Shown in pieces: positions 23,413 to 33,805 of a stretch of 64,000 nt of DNA (positions within the stretch are counted from its first letter, which is position 1; every line of letters begins with the position of its first letter). This DNA comes from a virus. The position numbers were made by a program, and so were the translations under genes. The stretch lies in the IMG/VR virus record IMGVR_UViG_3300025000_000005, positions 1 to 64,000 of that record; one strand, 5' to 3'. The notes under the pieces were generated by a model. It was not told where the DNA came from, ran no database searches, and saw only the letters and a list, made by a program, of their open reading frames with translations.

Positions 23413-24450
23413 TTAAAACAGGGGACCCCAAAGAGAAAACGAATCTGAATTGAATGCGGCGGCGGCCCGGCCGTATTCACGCTCAATTTTTTTCTGTTCA
23501 TCCACCTTTTTGACCAAAAGGGATTGCCGTTCCTGCCCCGGGAGCGGGTATCTCGACAGGTCGGTCATCCCGGCCGTTTCGAAAAAGCCTTTGATCTTGA
23601 AAAAATCCTCCTCGGATGCCATGCCTATAAGCGCATCCGCGATATCGGCGGGGACCACTACCGGCATTTTACCTGCGCACTCGGCCACAAGCGCCTTCCT
23701 GCCGTCGATCATCGCCTCAAGGGCTTCTAATTTAGCCTTGGCATTCCCGATTTCTATTTGCAGGGCACCCGCCTTTTCAACCATGGCCGCTTCAAAGATC
23801 TCAGCTTCCTCAAGGCGCCGCTCAAGCTCTGCCGCATAAAACTGACTGGATGCCGCCCACCCCTGGACTATTTTCTCGGCGCCGGCGTCATCCACCCCGA
23901 GAATAGAGCAAACGCTTTCGAGGATCATGTCTTTTGATTCGGCCGATTCGAGGATGTATCCGCGGTTTTCAGAGAACCCCGGGTCGATCACATAATCAAA
24001 GCCCTCGAAAGAGGATAACCGGGTCGCCCCATGCTTACCTCCGTCCCTTCCGCCCATGGCCCAGGAGAAGCCGCCTACTCGATTCTGGTTCAGCCCCGCG
24101 ACGATCTTTCCCGGCGCGTTTTCCAGCAGCATTTCTTGCGTATGGGACACATTCCCGGCCGCATCGATTTCAAAGGATGTGGTAACATTGCTGGGGATGT
24201 TTTCAAGAACAAGAGAAGACCCGTCCGGAGTGACAATCTTTTCGACTTCCCCTATCCGGACCTTCCCGGCTAATTGCCGGCGTCCATGGCCGAAGTACCC
24301 AAGCTTCTCCCGCATCCTGATCCCCTCTCGTGTCTCAGGGGAATAGCAAACCTCGCGGGCGTTCTCCAGAATGTAGGCCCGGTGATGCCCCGTGTATTTC
24401 CGCCCCTCCCGAAATAGATTGAACCCGCACTTGATAACATTTTCGGCCAT
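23413..24450 (-). CDS. Prohead protease/scaffold-like protein
   Basis: A 345-residue protein behind AGGAGG, just downstream of the portal. The N-terminal 190 residues resemble a head-maturation protease: a His in YFGHGRRQ, MREKLGYFGHG, a Ser in GGFSWAMGG and FDYVIDPGFSENRG. The C-terminal part is a long Ala/Glu/Lys helix (about 210-270), as expected for a scaffold. Position and layout fit a protease-scaffold fusion that organises and then clears the procapsid core. The catalytic Ser is inferred. Confidence 0.65.
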   Translation of the reverse strand: MAENVIKCGFNLFREGRKYTGHHRAYILENAREVCYSPETREGIRMREKLGYFGHGRRQLAGKVRIGEVEKIVTPDGSSLVLENIPSNVTTSFEIDAAGNVSHTQEMLLENAPGKIVAGLNQNRVGGFSWAMGGRDGGKHGATRLSSFEGFDYVIDPGFSENRGYILESAESKDMILESVCSILGVDDAGAEKIVQGWAASSQFYAAELERRLEEAEIFEAAMVEKAGALQIEIGNAKAKLEALEAMIDGRKALVAECAGKMPVVVPADIADALIGMASEEDFFKIKGFFETAGMTDLSRYPLPGQERQSLLVKKVDEQKKIEREYGRAAAAFNSDSFSLWGPLF

Positions 24451-24459
24451 GACATCCTC

Positions 24460-26103
24460 CTAATCGTAAATTTGATCCATCGCTTTTTTGATAATTTCCT
24501 CAATCCGGGCGGATTCTGAGACCTCTGCATCCTGTTCGGCCGATTCGGGCTGAACCGGCTTTATTAATTTGGGGAATATCCCCTTGAATTTTTCCTCATC
24601 CACTCTCAATATGTCGGTCCATAGGTAATTATTGAGCGCGTTCCAGTCGACTTTTGAAAATTCCGGGTCTACGATCTGCGCCAGTGTCGCGGTAAGGGTC
24701 GCATAATTGAGCCTGCTCTCCTGGTTTTCCTGCTCTTCGCGTTCCATGGCGGTCGAAACCGAGTTAAAGACGATTCGCCATGGACGTTGCCCTGGCAAAA
24801 AGTACTTCCCGTGCTTCATCGCAACGTGAATGCAAAAAAGCTCTTCCAGGCCGTTACGAATCGCGTGGCGTAGCGCATTGGATTTGATCGCGGCAATGAG
24901 GCTTAGCCGAAGGTAACCGCCCTCCCCGAGGCCTCCGGAGAGCATGTCGCCAAAACCGATCAGGCTTGGGTCCACGCCGAGTGAACTTGAAAGACGTTTG
25001 ACATGGAACATGACGTCCTCAAGCCCCTCAATATTCGGGGACCCTTCCACCGTAGATATGTCAAGCCGCCCCTTGTCGCCAAATATCGGAAGCAGGTGAT
25101 TTATGACAGTCTGAAAAAAGCCTTTCGAAAGAACCTGATTCGCATGGTCCTCATTGGCACGCTTCAATTGCCTTGCGACCGTGTTCAGGTATTCCGCCGC
25201 TTTCGTCGGGGATAATTTCCCGGTATTGACCCCCACTATCCGCTCAAGCCTGGCAGCGTTCCTGCGACTCATATTGAGGGACACAATTGCGTTTAATAGA
25301 TCAAACCATGGGCCATACGATGTATCGAGGAGGCTCGTTCCGTAATTCTGTGACTCGACAATTTCCTCGCGGTATAAATCATCGTCAGCAATGTCGAAAA
25401 CGTCCTGGTCGAACCGGATAGGCTCAATCGCGCCCTGGACATGCCATTGCGGAATTTTAAAGGATACGATTTTCCATGGCTCCATCACGATCAACTGCCC
25501 GTCTCTCGCAACGTTCTGGTACGCATGCGTGTAGCCGGCCAACTGGCCGCCATGCTGGTATTCTTTGATAAATCGGGGATGGGTATAGTAATCGCTTCGA
25601 ATATGCTCAATGCCGCGGCCTTGCTTTCCATAGGGGCGGACATACCAAACGCCGTAGACCGCGGCATTGTAGGCCCATTCCTGGCAATTCTGGTTGATGA
25701 TTTCCTTAAATGTATTTCTTAAATCTTCGGTTATCGGGTCATCCGAATCGCTGGTTGATTCGATAGAAACGATCTCGCTTGTTCCGGCCTTGGCCGAAAG
25801 GGCCTGCTCGACATGGAGTTGTAACGCGCTATGGATAGTAGGGTCCTGGCGCATCGTTGCGAACACGGCATAGGCGGATAATCGATCACTCGGTATGGCA
25901 ATGCCAAGCTGCTCATCCTCGACACTGACGACAGAATCAGCTTCCGGAACCGGAGATACCGACCACGGGGAGGCGGAGATTGACCCCTGGCTTTCTACGG
26001 CGACAATATCCCTGCTGTTTTCGTTTCGGTTCTTGTCGAACCCGGGGAAGATTTTCTTCCAGATTGATTTCGAGCCGTCAATCAGATCGCCGATCGTAGC
26101 CAT
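24460..26103 (-). CDS. Portal protein
   Basis: A 547-residue protein resembling T4 gp20-like portals: an N-terminal low-complexity arm, a conserved middle with YGPWFDLLNAIVSLNMSRRN, VLSKGFFQTVINHLL, LSSSLGVDPSLIGFGDML, and RPWRIVFNSVSTAMEREEQENQ, then an acidic C-terminus. Portals form the dodecameric ring at the head vertex through which DNA enters and leaves. The protease/scaffold gene follows 9 bases later. Confidence 0.82.
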   Translation of the reverse strand: MATIGDLIDGSKSIWKKIFPGFDKNRNENSRDIVAVESQGSISASPWSVSPVPEADSVVSVEDEQLGIAIPSDRLSAYAVFATMRQDPTIHSALQLHVEQALSAKAGTSEIVSIESTSDSDDPITEDLRNTFKEIINQNCQEWAYNAAVYGVWYVRPYGKQGRGIEHIRSDYYTHPRFIKEYQHGGQLAGYTHAYQNVARDGQLIVMEPWKIVSFKIPQWHVQGAIEPIRFDQDVFDIADDDLYREEIVESQNYGTSLLDTSYGPWFDLLNAIVSLNMSRRNAARLERIVGVNTGKLSPTKAAEYLNTVARQLKRANEDHANQVLSKGFFQTVINHLLPIFGDKGRLDISTVEGSPNIEGLEDVMFHVKRLSSSLGVDPSLIGFGDMLSGGLGEGGYLRLSLIAAIKSNALRHAIRNGLEELFCIHVAMKHGKYFLPGQRPWRIVFNSVSTAMEREEQENQESRLNYATLTATLAQIVDPEFSKVDWNALNNYLWTDILRVDEEKFKGIFPKLIKPVQPESAEQDAEVSESARIEEIIKKAMDQIYD

Positions 26104-26114
26104 GGCAAAGCCCT

Positions 26115-26678
26115 TTATTTATCAAAACTGCCCATTCCTGTATGACCGAATCCGCCCGTTCCGCGTTCGGTACGGGATAGATCGCCTACCTGATTAAAAA
26201 CTCCACGGTAAAACGGGGTGATAACGCCCTGCGCGATTGGGTCACCGACTGATATCTTGACCCCGTGGGTGCCGATATTATCCATGACAACATGGACCGG
26301 GCCGCGGTAATCAGGATCGATCGTCCCCTGAAGGACCCTGAGCATGGTTTTCGAACTCATTCCTGATCTTGGGCGGATTTCCATCTGCTTGTCCGGTGGG
26401 AGTGCTATTGCAAACTTGAGCGGTATCTTAACCGGCGTCCCTGGTCTGACGATTACCTCGACGGCGGCGAACAGATCACAGCCGGCCGCAACCGGAGTCG
26501 CATAAACCGGAATCGTAGCGTTTTCCGACAACAGTTTGATAGCGATGTTGGCAGTTGGGGTAAGCATCGGCATATCGGCAGGCTTGACACGCATTAATGA
26601 GGAGATGAAGGTGCGTGCGTTCTCCACGATAATCAGCACGCGCTTTGCGGTAAGAATCATGGACTTAAAGCTGATCAC
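26115..26678 (-). CDS. dut: dUTPase
   Basis: A 187-residue protein with all five trimeric dUTPase motifs: AGCDLFA, RPRSGMS, GTIDPDYRGPVHVV, GDPIAQGV and the C-terminal RTERGTGGFGHTG. The start read here is GTG 26678, which overlaps the previous stop and has GGAGG in front; this gives about 45 extra residues before the usual domain start. The enzyme hydrolyses dUTP to dUMP, limiting uracil in DNA and feeding thymidylate synthesis. Confidence 0.93.
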   Translation of the reverse strand: MISFKSMILTAKRVLIIVENARTFISSLMRVKPADMPMLTPTANIAIKLLSENATIPVYATPVAAGCDLFAAVEVIVRPGTPVKIPLKFAIALPPDKQMEIRPRSGMSSKTMLRVLQGTIDPDYRGPVHVVMDNIGTHGVKISVGDPIAQGVITPFYRGVFNQVGDLSRTERGTGGFGHTGMGSFDK

Positions 26679-27085
26679 ATCGCCTCCATTTCATCGTCAT
26701 GGGAAATAAAGAGAATCCCCTCGCCCGTTTCCGCATCATGGAGTTGATGCTCCGGTTCAAAAATATTGGTCGAATCGAACCGGGCACTCTCGTAAAAGAA
26801 TGCTGCCGCAAGGTTGAATTCTGGCGATCCATAGCCAAGAGCATCTACCCAATCCTGGTCCACATCGGTTCCGAAAACGAAATCTCCACTGTCAACGAAC
26901 ATTTTCTTTAAGAGCCACCAGTATGGGCCATAAGCCCTGTAGCGTACCGGCTTTTTCAGCAGGAAGAACCGGACCCCGCCCATCAGGCTTTTGATCCACG
27001 CATCGGACGCTTCCTTCCCCGGGCGATTATCCGTCCCGAGGTCGATTATTTTCTGCAACTCCTCTTTGGGCGCTTTTTCGATCAT
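26675..27085 (-). CDS. Hypothetical protein
   Basis: A 136-residue protein from ATG 27085 behind GGAG. It has an N-terminal helix (APKEELQKIIDLG), an aromatic, basic middle (RYRAYGPYWWLLKKMF) and an acidic C-terminus. It overlaps the dUTPase start. No family recognised. Confidence 0.6.
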   Translation of the reverse strand: MIEKAPKEELQKIIDLGTDNRPGKEASDAWIKSLMGGVRFFLLKKPVRYRAYGPYWWLLKKMFVDSGDFVFGTDVDQDWVDALGYGSPEFNLAAAFFYESARFDSTNIFEPEHQLHDAETGEGILFISHDDEMEAM

Positions 27086-27143
27086 TGGCTTTCTCCTTTT
27101 TTTACCTATTAACAGAAAAAATGAAAAAAACAAATCTTTAAAG

Positions 27144-27156
27144 CTTTAAATCTTTA
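27144..27156 (-). repeat. Recurrent motif CTTTAAATCTTTA, copy 1
   Basis: A 13-base A/T-rich motif that recurs at 38147-38159 and 60238-60250, each at a gene boundary. Here it overlaps the stop codon of the giant helicase gene. On the minus strand it reads TAAAGATTTAAAG. It may be a phage regulatory element. Confidence 0.5.
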
Positions 27157-30100
27157 CGACATTATGGCGAAAATATCCTTCAAGTCGGTTTTCGAGTCGA
27201 TATACCAGTAGGCGCCGTTACTAAGTTCGCCAGCGCTCCCGGCGAAGAACTGAGCCCCATACCGAGCTTTCAGAATTTCCTTCGTGCGGTATAGCACTCC
27301 TTGCTTGGCGTTTCTATCCAAAAAAAACCACTTAGAGAATGCCGCAACCGCGATATTCTTGTATTTGCCTTGAAGTGTCACGTCCCGAGAGTTGATCTTC
27401 ACCGTAATACCGAGCTGCGCGAAAGCGTTTTTAACCTCTTCCGGAATCTCTTTGTAATTTGGGTGCTGCTTTATCGCTTCAGCGGCTTTTCGGTCCGCTT
27501 CGGCTTTTTCTTTTGCCATCTGGTCAAGAAGCGTGTCAAGCTGTTCGCGTCTGCACTTGTTGGCAATGGTCTCTATATCGCTTCTGTTATCCCCCAGGGC
27601 GGACGCCGCCACGGTAAGGTCGTTTTGGAATCCGTATCCGCCAAGGATGCTATGGATTTCGGACGGGCTGGCCTGGTTGACTTTATCCCCAAGCTTATCA
27701 TCAAGAAAATCGTTCACAAATTTCGCGTAAAATTCACGAATCTGTGTTTCGGTTGCCACCGTCCCGTACTGCATGACGGTTACCTTCCAGTCGGATCCAA
27801 AAACGGTGGCCACGATCCCGGTAACGGTAGAATCCACATAGTCATAAGCCGTCTTCATCTTGGCCGCCTCAAGATACGCCTCGCTCAGATTCTTTCGATA
27901 CGTTTCGTTTGTCGGTTCAGGAAAAACGATATCAGCCTTATTTTCTATATAATAATTGTCCTGAAATGCGAAACCGTCGCCTTTCCGAACGAAAAATTTT
28001 CCATAGATCTTGATATCGGCTATGTTTTCGAAAAATGTCTGTTTATCAATATCAGCACTGCCGACCAGATCAATATACCGGATCTCCTCGGACAGGAGCT
28101 TTTTGAGGGCCAACTCCTTTTCAGAGTACGAAACCTTGATCGCATCGTCCGGGAAATCAGTTAGCAGGATTACCGTTTTGCTCGACCCGTTGATCCTGAT
28201 ATATTCGGTCTCAATGAGACGATCAGATCCCATAATTACATCATACGTGAAAGCCTTTTGTGGTGACTGGAATGCGTCCGTAAGCTTGAAAATCACCATG
28301 CCGCGGCCGGTGCGCCGTTCATAGACATCGCCAGCAGCATAAACCTTTCCTGAAAGGGAGCATATCGCCTTTTCGGGATGATCCAAAACCGAGGCATCAA
28401 AAGGAAGTTCCCCTTTTTTGCCTTTGGCCGTCAGCACATTCATGGATTGCTGCTTCTGCGCTTCGAGATGGACACGTTCCCGCTCAAAAGCTGCATCCAG
28501 GTCATCAAGATCGGCCTTGGCTTTTACGAGGGACTTTTTACCATCATTTATTCGCTTGGCCAGTTTTTTCTTTTCCGGATCCTCGTCATCCATGGCGAGG
28601 CCTTTTTTCTTAAGCCGCTCAATCGTTTCGGTCAGGTTCTCAACTTTGGTGGTTAAATCCTGTTTCCGCTTAACCTTCGCCTCCCCGAGCCCGGAGAGCG
28701 CCTCGGTAACATTCCCAAGAAGTTGGAGCATATTGACAAGCCGCTTTCTCTCCCGTTCATCCCGTTCCGTATTTTTCTGAGCGAGTTTTTCAAGGCGCCG
28801 CTTCTTCGCCTCTTCCGGATTGTCGGCCAGCAAATCCAACATGTCATCGTCCGAAACAACATTCCCGTTGTCCGCCTCAATGTCGGTGCCGGTCAGGAGG
28901 TCCCGTATCCAGCTCGCCTTTCGCTTGAGGAGGTCCAGCCGGTAAAAGTCGAACGAATTTTTCCCGAGGTAATAATAAATTTTGACGCTACTCGACGTGT
29001 TTCCCTGGCGGACACCGCGGCCGTTTCTCTGTTGAATCGATGCAGGTGTCCAGGGAAGCGTCAGGTGGTGAATCGCCGTGGTGCCCTTTTGCAGGTTTAC
29101 ACCGACCTCCGCCTTCTTATTTGCAATGACAAGCTTTATTTTCCCGGAATTGTAGTTGTCGGAGATCTTTTGCAATTTGGTCCCGGACGCTTCGTCCGCG
29201 TTGATAATCGCAATGACGTCACGCGATAGCGGCACGTGGTGGGACAAGATCCGTTTCAGCTTCCCGTGCTGTGATTTTTCTTCCGTGAAAACGACCTGCT
29301 TGCCATTAGCCTCAAGGTGGGCGCGGACATTTTCAACGAGTTTCGCGTATTTCGGAGGCAGGGGGTGAGATACGTCATTTTCATCGATACCAACGACTGC
29401 GAGCTTTGAAATTACATGCGCCTCAAGCTCTTCGAAAGTTGTGAGGCAATAAGTATCGCCTTTTGTTTCAAGCTTGTTAACGACATCGACATCGACATCG
29501 ACATCAATCGTTTTTCCTTCTTCGTCTTTCGCCTTGCGGGAAACCGTTTTAGGGAGTCCGGAAACTATCTTGTCGACCTTTTCCTTATCGGCCAGCTTGA
29601 AATAAAACGTCATGGTATGGGTATAGAGGTCCATGTCCGTGGTAACGCGGTCCATGTTTCTGATTATGGAAAACATGCTGATTTTTGATCCGGGTTTGGA
29701 CGCTTCCTTCGCATCCTCCCTGAGATCCGCATAAACGTCCCCCTGCACTTCTGAAAGATCAACCTCTTCATTCGCCTCATCGCTTCCGGGGAGTTCAAGA
29801 CCTACATCATCCGCTGTTCGATAGAGCACGTATTTATGGAAAAGGTTCCGGAGACCATCAAGTTTTTTAAACCCGACAAGGCCATCCTTGGTTTTGATTT
29901 CACCGGAAACCATCACCTTGTCAACGGATTCTATCTTTCCGAAAGCTCTAACAAAATCATCAACGGTATAGACTCCGAACCGTTCGAATTCCTCCATCGG
30001 CGCGACGAGCGATAGTACATTGTAGATTTCAAGGGGGGAGTTGGTAACCGGGGTCGCCGAAAGGGGATACACGCCCTTCCCGCCGAATCTTTCTTTCATG

Positions 30101-33100
30101 TACGCGGATTTGAGCTGCATATCAATTGCCCTCTGAGCGCTTTTAACAACCGAAAGGTAGGCAACGTCGCTGGTTTTCTCCCCAGATTTGAACGAATTCT
30201 TGTACTCGTGGGCCTCATCTATGATCACATTGGTAAAACCCATATCCTCAAAATAGGGAAGCTCACCCTTTTTGCGCGTTCCCTCATCCGAATACTTGGC
30301 TTCCGCCCGAAGTCCGGCCTTATCGTCATCATAGGTTTTCTTTTTTGATCCGCCGTCATCCTCAGCCACACCGTTTGCGCTTAAGGACTTAGCCATCTTG
30401 TCGCTGATCAAAGAGCGGTCCGACATCTTCTTGGCATACCTCGCTTTCGTGTCCGGCCGCATCGGTATTGACCCGAATTTCGTGCTTGTCATCACCACAA
30501 GGGACTTGTTTGTGTTAGGTATTTCCCACATCTTGGCCCATATGTCATCAGGGTCTTTTTTGGTTATAAGGAGAGTTTGCTTCTCAACCTCGTTCGTGAA
30601 TTTGTTGATTTTAGGGTTTCCAAACTCATCCTGGACAATTTCCTGCCGAGGCTTCCCGTTTTTGTCCAGCCTTGCCTCTATGCCAACGAAAAGTACGTCA
30701 TCAATGTCGGTCACGAACTTATTTGTCTCATGATACCAGTTATTCAGGACCGCATCCGGAACGACTATACACGTCTTTTTAGTCCGCCCCATCTGTTTGT
30801 TGTAGAGGTGCAGGGCAATGGCCGAAAGGGTTTTCCCCAAGCCGACATCATCCGCCAGAATCCCGCCGCCCTCTTCTGAGAGCCTACGAATTGCCGAATA
30901 TTGGTACCCGTGGGGTTTAATTCGGTCAGAGAAACCCTCTATATGCAAGGGCGAATCATCGTATTCGTGGGGGATGAAAGCATTGAATTTGCGGTTATAA
31001 ACGGCCGCGACCTGCGCCATGTCCGGATGCTGCTGCATCCAGGCATTGAAGTTTTCAGTCGTTGCCTTTATCGCTTGCGTGTATGCCTCTCTTCGTTCTT
31101 GTGCGCCTTCTCCAGTCGGTGCGACATTATCCCCATTGAGAAACTTTAAGAACTGATTTTTGAATCCGGGCCCCTCGATACCGATCCATTTGCCGAACGG
31201 GTTGTCAAAATCCTCAACGAACTTGTTTGCGGTTATCGTTTCACCTGTTACCGAATCCTCCTTCTCAACCTCTGCATCAGCCCCGAAGCTGGCATGCGGG
31301 TATCCGTTGGCCCTCAAAAACTCCACCAGGTATTTTTTAGGAAACCACTTTTCCTGCAATCCCAGATCGATATCTTCAGGTGGAGTCAGCTTTAATTTCG
31401 ACTGAATGGTGTCGATTTGCTGCTGCCACTTTTCCTTGAGGCGGGAATCCTCCTCATCGGCCATCACTTGCGTTAGCTCGACCATCTTGGGGTACACATC
31501 GCCGGAGGCATACCGTCCCATAGGCATGATCATGCCGCTCGGCGCAATGGCAATACCATCGGCAGATGCCAGATCCCCCAGGTTCTCTATCGCCATTTTT
31601 CCGGTATAGATCTTCTTTACATCCTCAAGTTCAATATTTTGCATGCCTTCCCGGACATAAAGGTGCTCAACAATCGATTGGATATTCGTGGAGTCGAAGG
31701 CCGTTCGATCCTCGGATAGCGTCCCAGCCAGCAGATCGGAAAAAACGCCTTTCTGATCGACCGAACTCAAAAACATCCCGAATGCGCGGGAGCTTTCACC
31801 GGTCAAGACGAGCCACTTACACCCTTTTGGATGCCCGTAGCGCTCGATCTCTGCCGCCACCATGCTTTGCAAGCGGTCTCTTTCCATGTCGTCAGAACTG
31901 GTTCTCAGCCTGCCTATGAGTCCGCCGATAACGGTCCCCCGGAAGGCCTGCTCCCTAAACTTGTCATCGGTCTGGCTCATGGAAAATAAAACGGCATCGG
32001 TATGGAGGCTCGACAAGAGTTCCGGCCATGTCTTGTAAATGGCGAAGGCCTGCTCAGCCGTTAACTGCAATGCTCCATCCGGGCTCGAAAGAATCGCTTT
32101 CAGGTCGTCAAGTGTCGCGGCGCCATATTTTTTCGCATCAAGCGCCATTCCGGAATCTGCCTGGATGGTTGCGACCCACCTCCCCCCGATGAATTCACAC
32201 TGCCGACCATTAATGATTCGGTGATCGCCCTCAACATAGGTTGGCGGATCCGCCGGCGCGACGTCCAGCATGTCCCAATCGATTCTTGAGTCGAACCTGA
32301 CCGCTATTTTCTGCTTCAGCGCGGCCGGGTCGATATCCCCGTCAACTACCTCCCGGCTCCATCGGTCGCCGTCGATTTTCGGGACGTAGGTCCCATGGAT
32401 AAACTGCCGCCCCTCGCCCTGCCAGTACGACCCGTTTACGAATTCACCCCAAACCACTTTTGCATCTTGCAAGGTCTTGAAATCTATATTGTCTATCTTT
32501 TCAATCAGATCGGATGGATGCTTTTTAAAAACGATAATATCGACAACCGTGTCCGTTCCCTGAGCCCGGAATGTCTTTGATGGCAATTTATGAGCGCCCA
32601 GGAACTCGGCCTTTTTCGAAACGGCTATCCTGAATTGGTTCCATCGATCCGATTTATTGGTCAGGATATTCGTGGGGACTACCAGGCACGCCAAACCGCC
32701 AGGGCGGGTCTTGTCCAATGCGCGGAGGATGAAATACCGCTCGATTCGTTTCTCGTTTTTATAGGCCGGGTCGTCATGGATCGATTTGCCGCGGGCATCC
32801 CCGAAAGGAACGTTCCCTATTACCGAATCAAAATGATTATCATCGGTTTTCCCTACGAGAGACTCGAAACTTCCGGTCCTTATCGAATCTTCAGGGTTAA
32901 AAAGCTGCGCTATTTTGGATCCAACCGGATCTATGTCCGTACCAGTCACAACCAGGCCGGCCGGTTTTGTGGACGGGAAAACGCCCGCACCCGTGCAAGG
33001 GTCCAAAATATTCCCGGCCGTAATGCCATACCCCTTCAAAATGTCCCACATTCCCTCGGCTACCGGAGTCGGCGTGTAATATTCGAACTGTGAGTTTTCG

Positions 33101-33396
33101 GTAAGCCCGCCGCGGCCGGAATACTGCTTCAGAACGGCCGCGTCTTCATCCGACAGGTCGGCCGGGTCATGGACACGATCGAGGATGTCTCGCGCCATGG
33201 CGTTCAGGTTTTCTCTGGCTTTGATACCACGGACCTTGAGCCCATAATCAGACGTGTCGGGCTTTGAATCGGATGGAATACCCAGAATGGCCTTGAATGC
33301 CTGCGCCAGTTCATCGAATGTTTTTGCGCTTAAAATAGCGGAATTGCCTGGGAGTGCTTTTTCGAGGACCATATCGAATAATTGTTGCTGTGGCAT
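27154..33396 (-). CDS. DarB-like giant methylase-helicase (antirestriction)
   Basis: A 2080-residue protein. An N-terminal N6-adenine methylase domain has DPCTGAGVF (about 132-140) and IGNVPFGD (about 193-199, where NVPF stands for NPPY). A superfamily 2 helicase follows: DDVGLGKT near 850, DEAHEYKN near 1060, LSATPVTNSPLEIYNVL, and QQRNGRGVRQGN near 1457. A charged coiled region and unrecognised C-terminal domains complete it. This domain order is that of the N12-class methylase-helicases (COG4646) and P1 DarB, which travels with phage DNA and shields it from type I restriction in cis. Its position among head genes fits packaging into the virion. Confidence 0.82.
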   Translation of the reverse strand: MPQQQLFDMVLEKALPGNSAILSAKTFDELAQAFKAILGIPSDSKPDTSDYGLKVRGIKARENLNAMARDILDRVHDPADLSDEDAAVLKQYSGRGGLTENSQFEYYTPTPVAEGMWDILKGYGITAGNILDPCTGAGVFPSTKPAGLVVTGTDIDPVGSKIAQLFNPEDSIRTGSFESLVGKTDDNHFDSVIGNVPFGDARGKSIHDDPAYKNEKRIERYFILRALDKTRPGGLACLVVPTNILTNKSDRWNQFRIAVSKKAEFLGAHKLPSKTFRAQGTDTVVDIIVFKKHPSDLIEKIDNIDFKTLQDAKVVWGEFVNGSYWQGEGRQFIHGTYVPKIDGDRWSREVVDGDIDPAALKQKIAVRFDSRIDWDMLDVAPADPPTYVEGDHRIINGRQCEFIGGRWVATIQADSGMALDAKKYGAATLDDLKAILSSPDGALQLTAEQAFAIYKTWPELLSSLHTDAVLFSMSQTDDKFREQAFRGTVIGGLIGRLRTSSDDMERDRLQSMVAAEIERYGHPKGCKWLVLTGESSRAFGMFLSSVDQKGVFSDLLAGTLSEDRTAFDSTNIQSIVEHLYVREGMQNIELEDVKKIYTGKMAIENLGDLASADGIAIAPSGMIMPMGRYASGDVYPKMVELTQVMADEEDSRLKEKWQQQIDTIQSKLKLTPPEDIDLGLQEKWFPKKYLVEFLRANGYPHASFGADAEVEKEDSVTGETITANKFVEDFDNPFGKWIGIEGPGFKNQFLKFLNGDNVAPTGEGAQERREAYTQAIKATTENFNAWMQQHPDMAQVAAVYNRKFNAFIPHEYDDSPLHIEGFSDRIKPHGYQYSAIRRLSEEGGGILADDVGLGKTLSAIALHLYNKQMGRTKKTCIVVPDAVLNNWYHETNKFVTDIDDVLFVGIEARLDKNGKPRQEIVQDEFGNPKINKFTNEVEKQTLLITKKDPDDIWAKMWEIPNTNKSLVVMTSTKFGSIPMRPDTKARYAKKMSDRSLISDKMAKSLSANGVAEDDGGSKKKTYDDDKAGLRAEAKYSDEGTRKKGELPYFEDMGFTNVIIDEAHEYKNSFKSGEKTSDVAYLSVVKSAQRAIDMQLKSAYMKERFGGKGVYPLSATPVTNSPLEIYNVLSLVAPMEEFERFGVYTVDDFVRAFGKIESVDKVMVSGEIKTKDGLVGFKKLDGLRNLFHKYVLYRTADDVGLELPGSDEANEEVDLSEVQGDVYADLREDAKEASKPGSKISMFSIIRNMDRVTTDMDLYTHTMTFYFKLADKEKVDKIVSGLPKTVSRKAKDEEGKTIDVDVDVDVVNKLETKGDTYCLTTFEELEAHVISKLAVVGIDENDVSHPLPPKYAKLVENVRAHLEANGKQVVFTEEKSQHGKLKRILSHHVPLSRDVIAIINADEASGTKLQKISDNYNSGKIKLVIANKKAEVGVNLQKGTTAIHHLTLPWTPASIQQRNGRGVRQGNTSSSVKIYYYLGKNSFDFYRLDLLKRKASWIRDLLTGTDIEADNGNVVSDDDMLDLLADNPEEAKKRRLEKLAQKNTERDERERKRLVNMLQLLGNVTEALSGLGEAKVKRKQDLTTKVENLTETIERLKKKGLAMDDEDPEKKKLAKRINDGKKSLVKAKADLDDLDAAFERERVHLEAQKQQSMNVLTAKGKKGELPFDASVLDHPEKAICSLSGKVYAAGDVYERRTGRGMVIFKLTDAFQSPQKAFTYDVIMGSDRLIETEYIRINGSSKTVILLTDFPDDAIKVSYSEKELALKKLLSEEIRYIDLVGSADIDKQTFFENIADIKIYGKFFVRKGDGFAFQDNYYIENKADIVFPEPTNETYRKNLSEAYLEAAKMKTAYDYVDSTVTGIVATVFGSDWKVTVMQYGTVATETQIREFYAKFVNDFLDDKLGDKVNQASPSEIHSILGGYGFQNDLTVAASALGDNRSDIETIANKCRREQLDTLLDQMAKEKAEADRKAAEAIKQHPNYKEIPEEVKNAFAQLGITVKINSRDVTLQGKYKNIAVAAFSKWFFLDRNAKQGVLYRTKEILKARYGAQFFAGSAGELSNGAYWYIDSKTDLKDIFAIMS

Positions 33397-33428
33397 TTTG
33401 CCTCGCGTGGTATGAAGGGGTTTAAAAA

Positions 33429-33452
33429 ATGCCGCCCGTGGTTGGGCGGCAT
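33429..33452 (-). terminator. Rho-independent terminator
   Basis: On the minus strand, ATGCCGCCC pairs perfectly with GGGCGGCAT over 9 bp around AACCAC, followed by a run of T (complement of 33424-33429). It lies between the small exported protein and the DarB-like gene, which therefore needs its own promoter or read-through. Confidence 0.85.
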
Positions 33453-33481
33453 CTATAATTTTATTGGAAAATCTTTAGCTT

Positions 33482-33805
33482 TTAATACGAAAACACGACC
33501 GCGGGAGAATCCTTGTTTGGTTTAAACCGGCAATCCCTAACCGCATCGTCAGGCCATTCCATGTTCCCGGAACCGGAATGGCTTGCGACAATTTCGGCGG
33601 AAGGTGCCGCCTCATCAGCATCCGATTCTACCAAACACCATTTTGAAGTTACAGGATCGAAAACAAAGACTGCCGGGAAAGCAGAATCTCCGGATAAAGA
33701 AACGACTGTGTCGTTCCGGTCCCCCAAAAATCCGGGCGGTGCGCCCAAAAACATAACGAAAAATGCCAGAAAAACGCCGATCAGAAATAAGCTCTTTCTT
33801 TTCAC
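33482..33805 (-). CDS. Small exported or membrane-anchored protein
   Basis: A 107-residue protein starting at GTG 33805 behind GGAGGGG. It has a signal or anchor helix (SLFLIGVFLAFFVMFLG, residues 5-21) and then a short acidic extracytoplasmic part. It is coupled to the papain-like hydrolase gene by a 4-base overlap. A spanin-like role in lysis is possible but not shown. Confidence 0.6.
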   Translation of the reverse strand: MKRKSLFLIGVFLAFFVMFLGAPPGFLGDRNDTVVSLSGDSAFPAVFVFDPVTSKWCLVESDADEAAPSAEIVASHSGSGNMEWPDDAVRDCRFKPNKDSPAVVFSY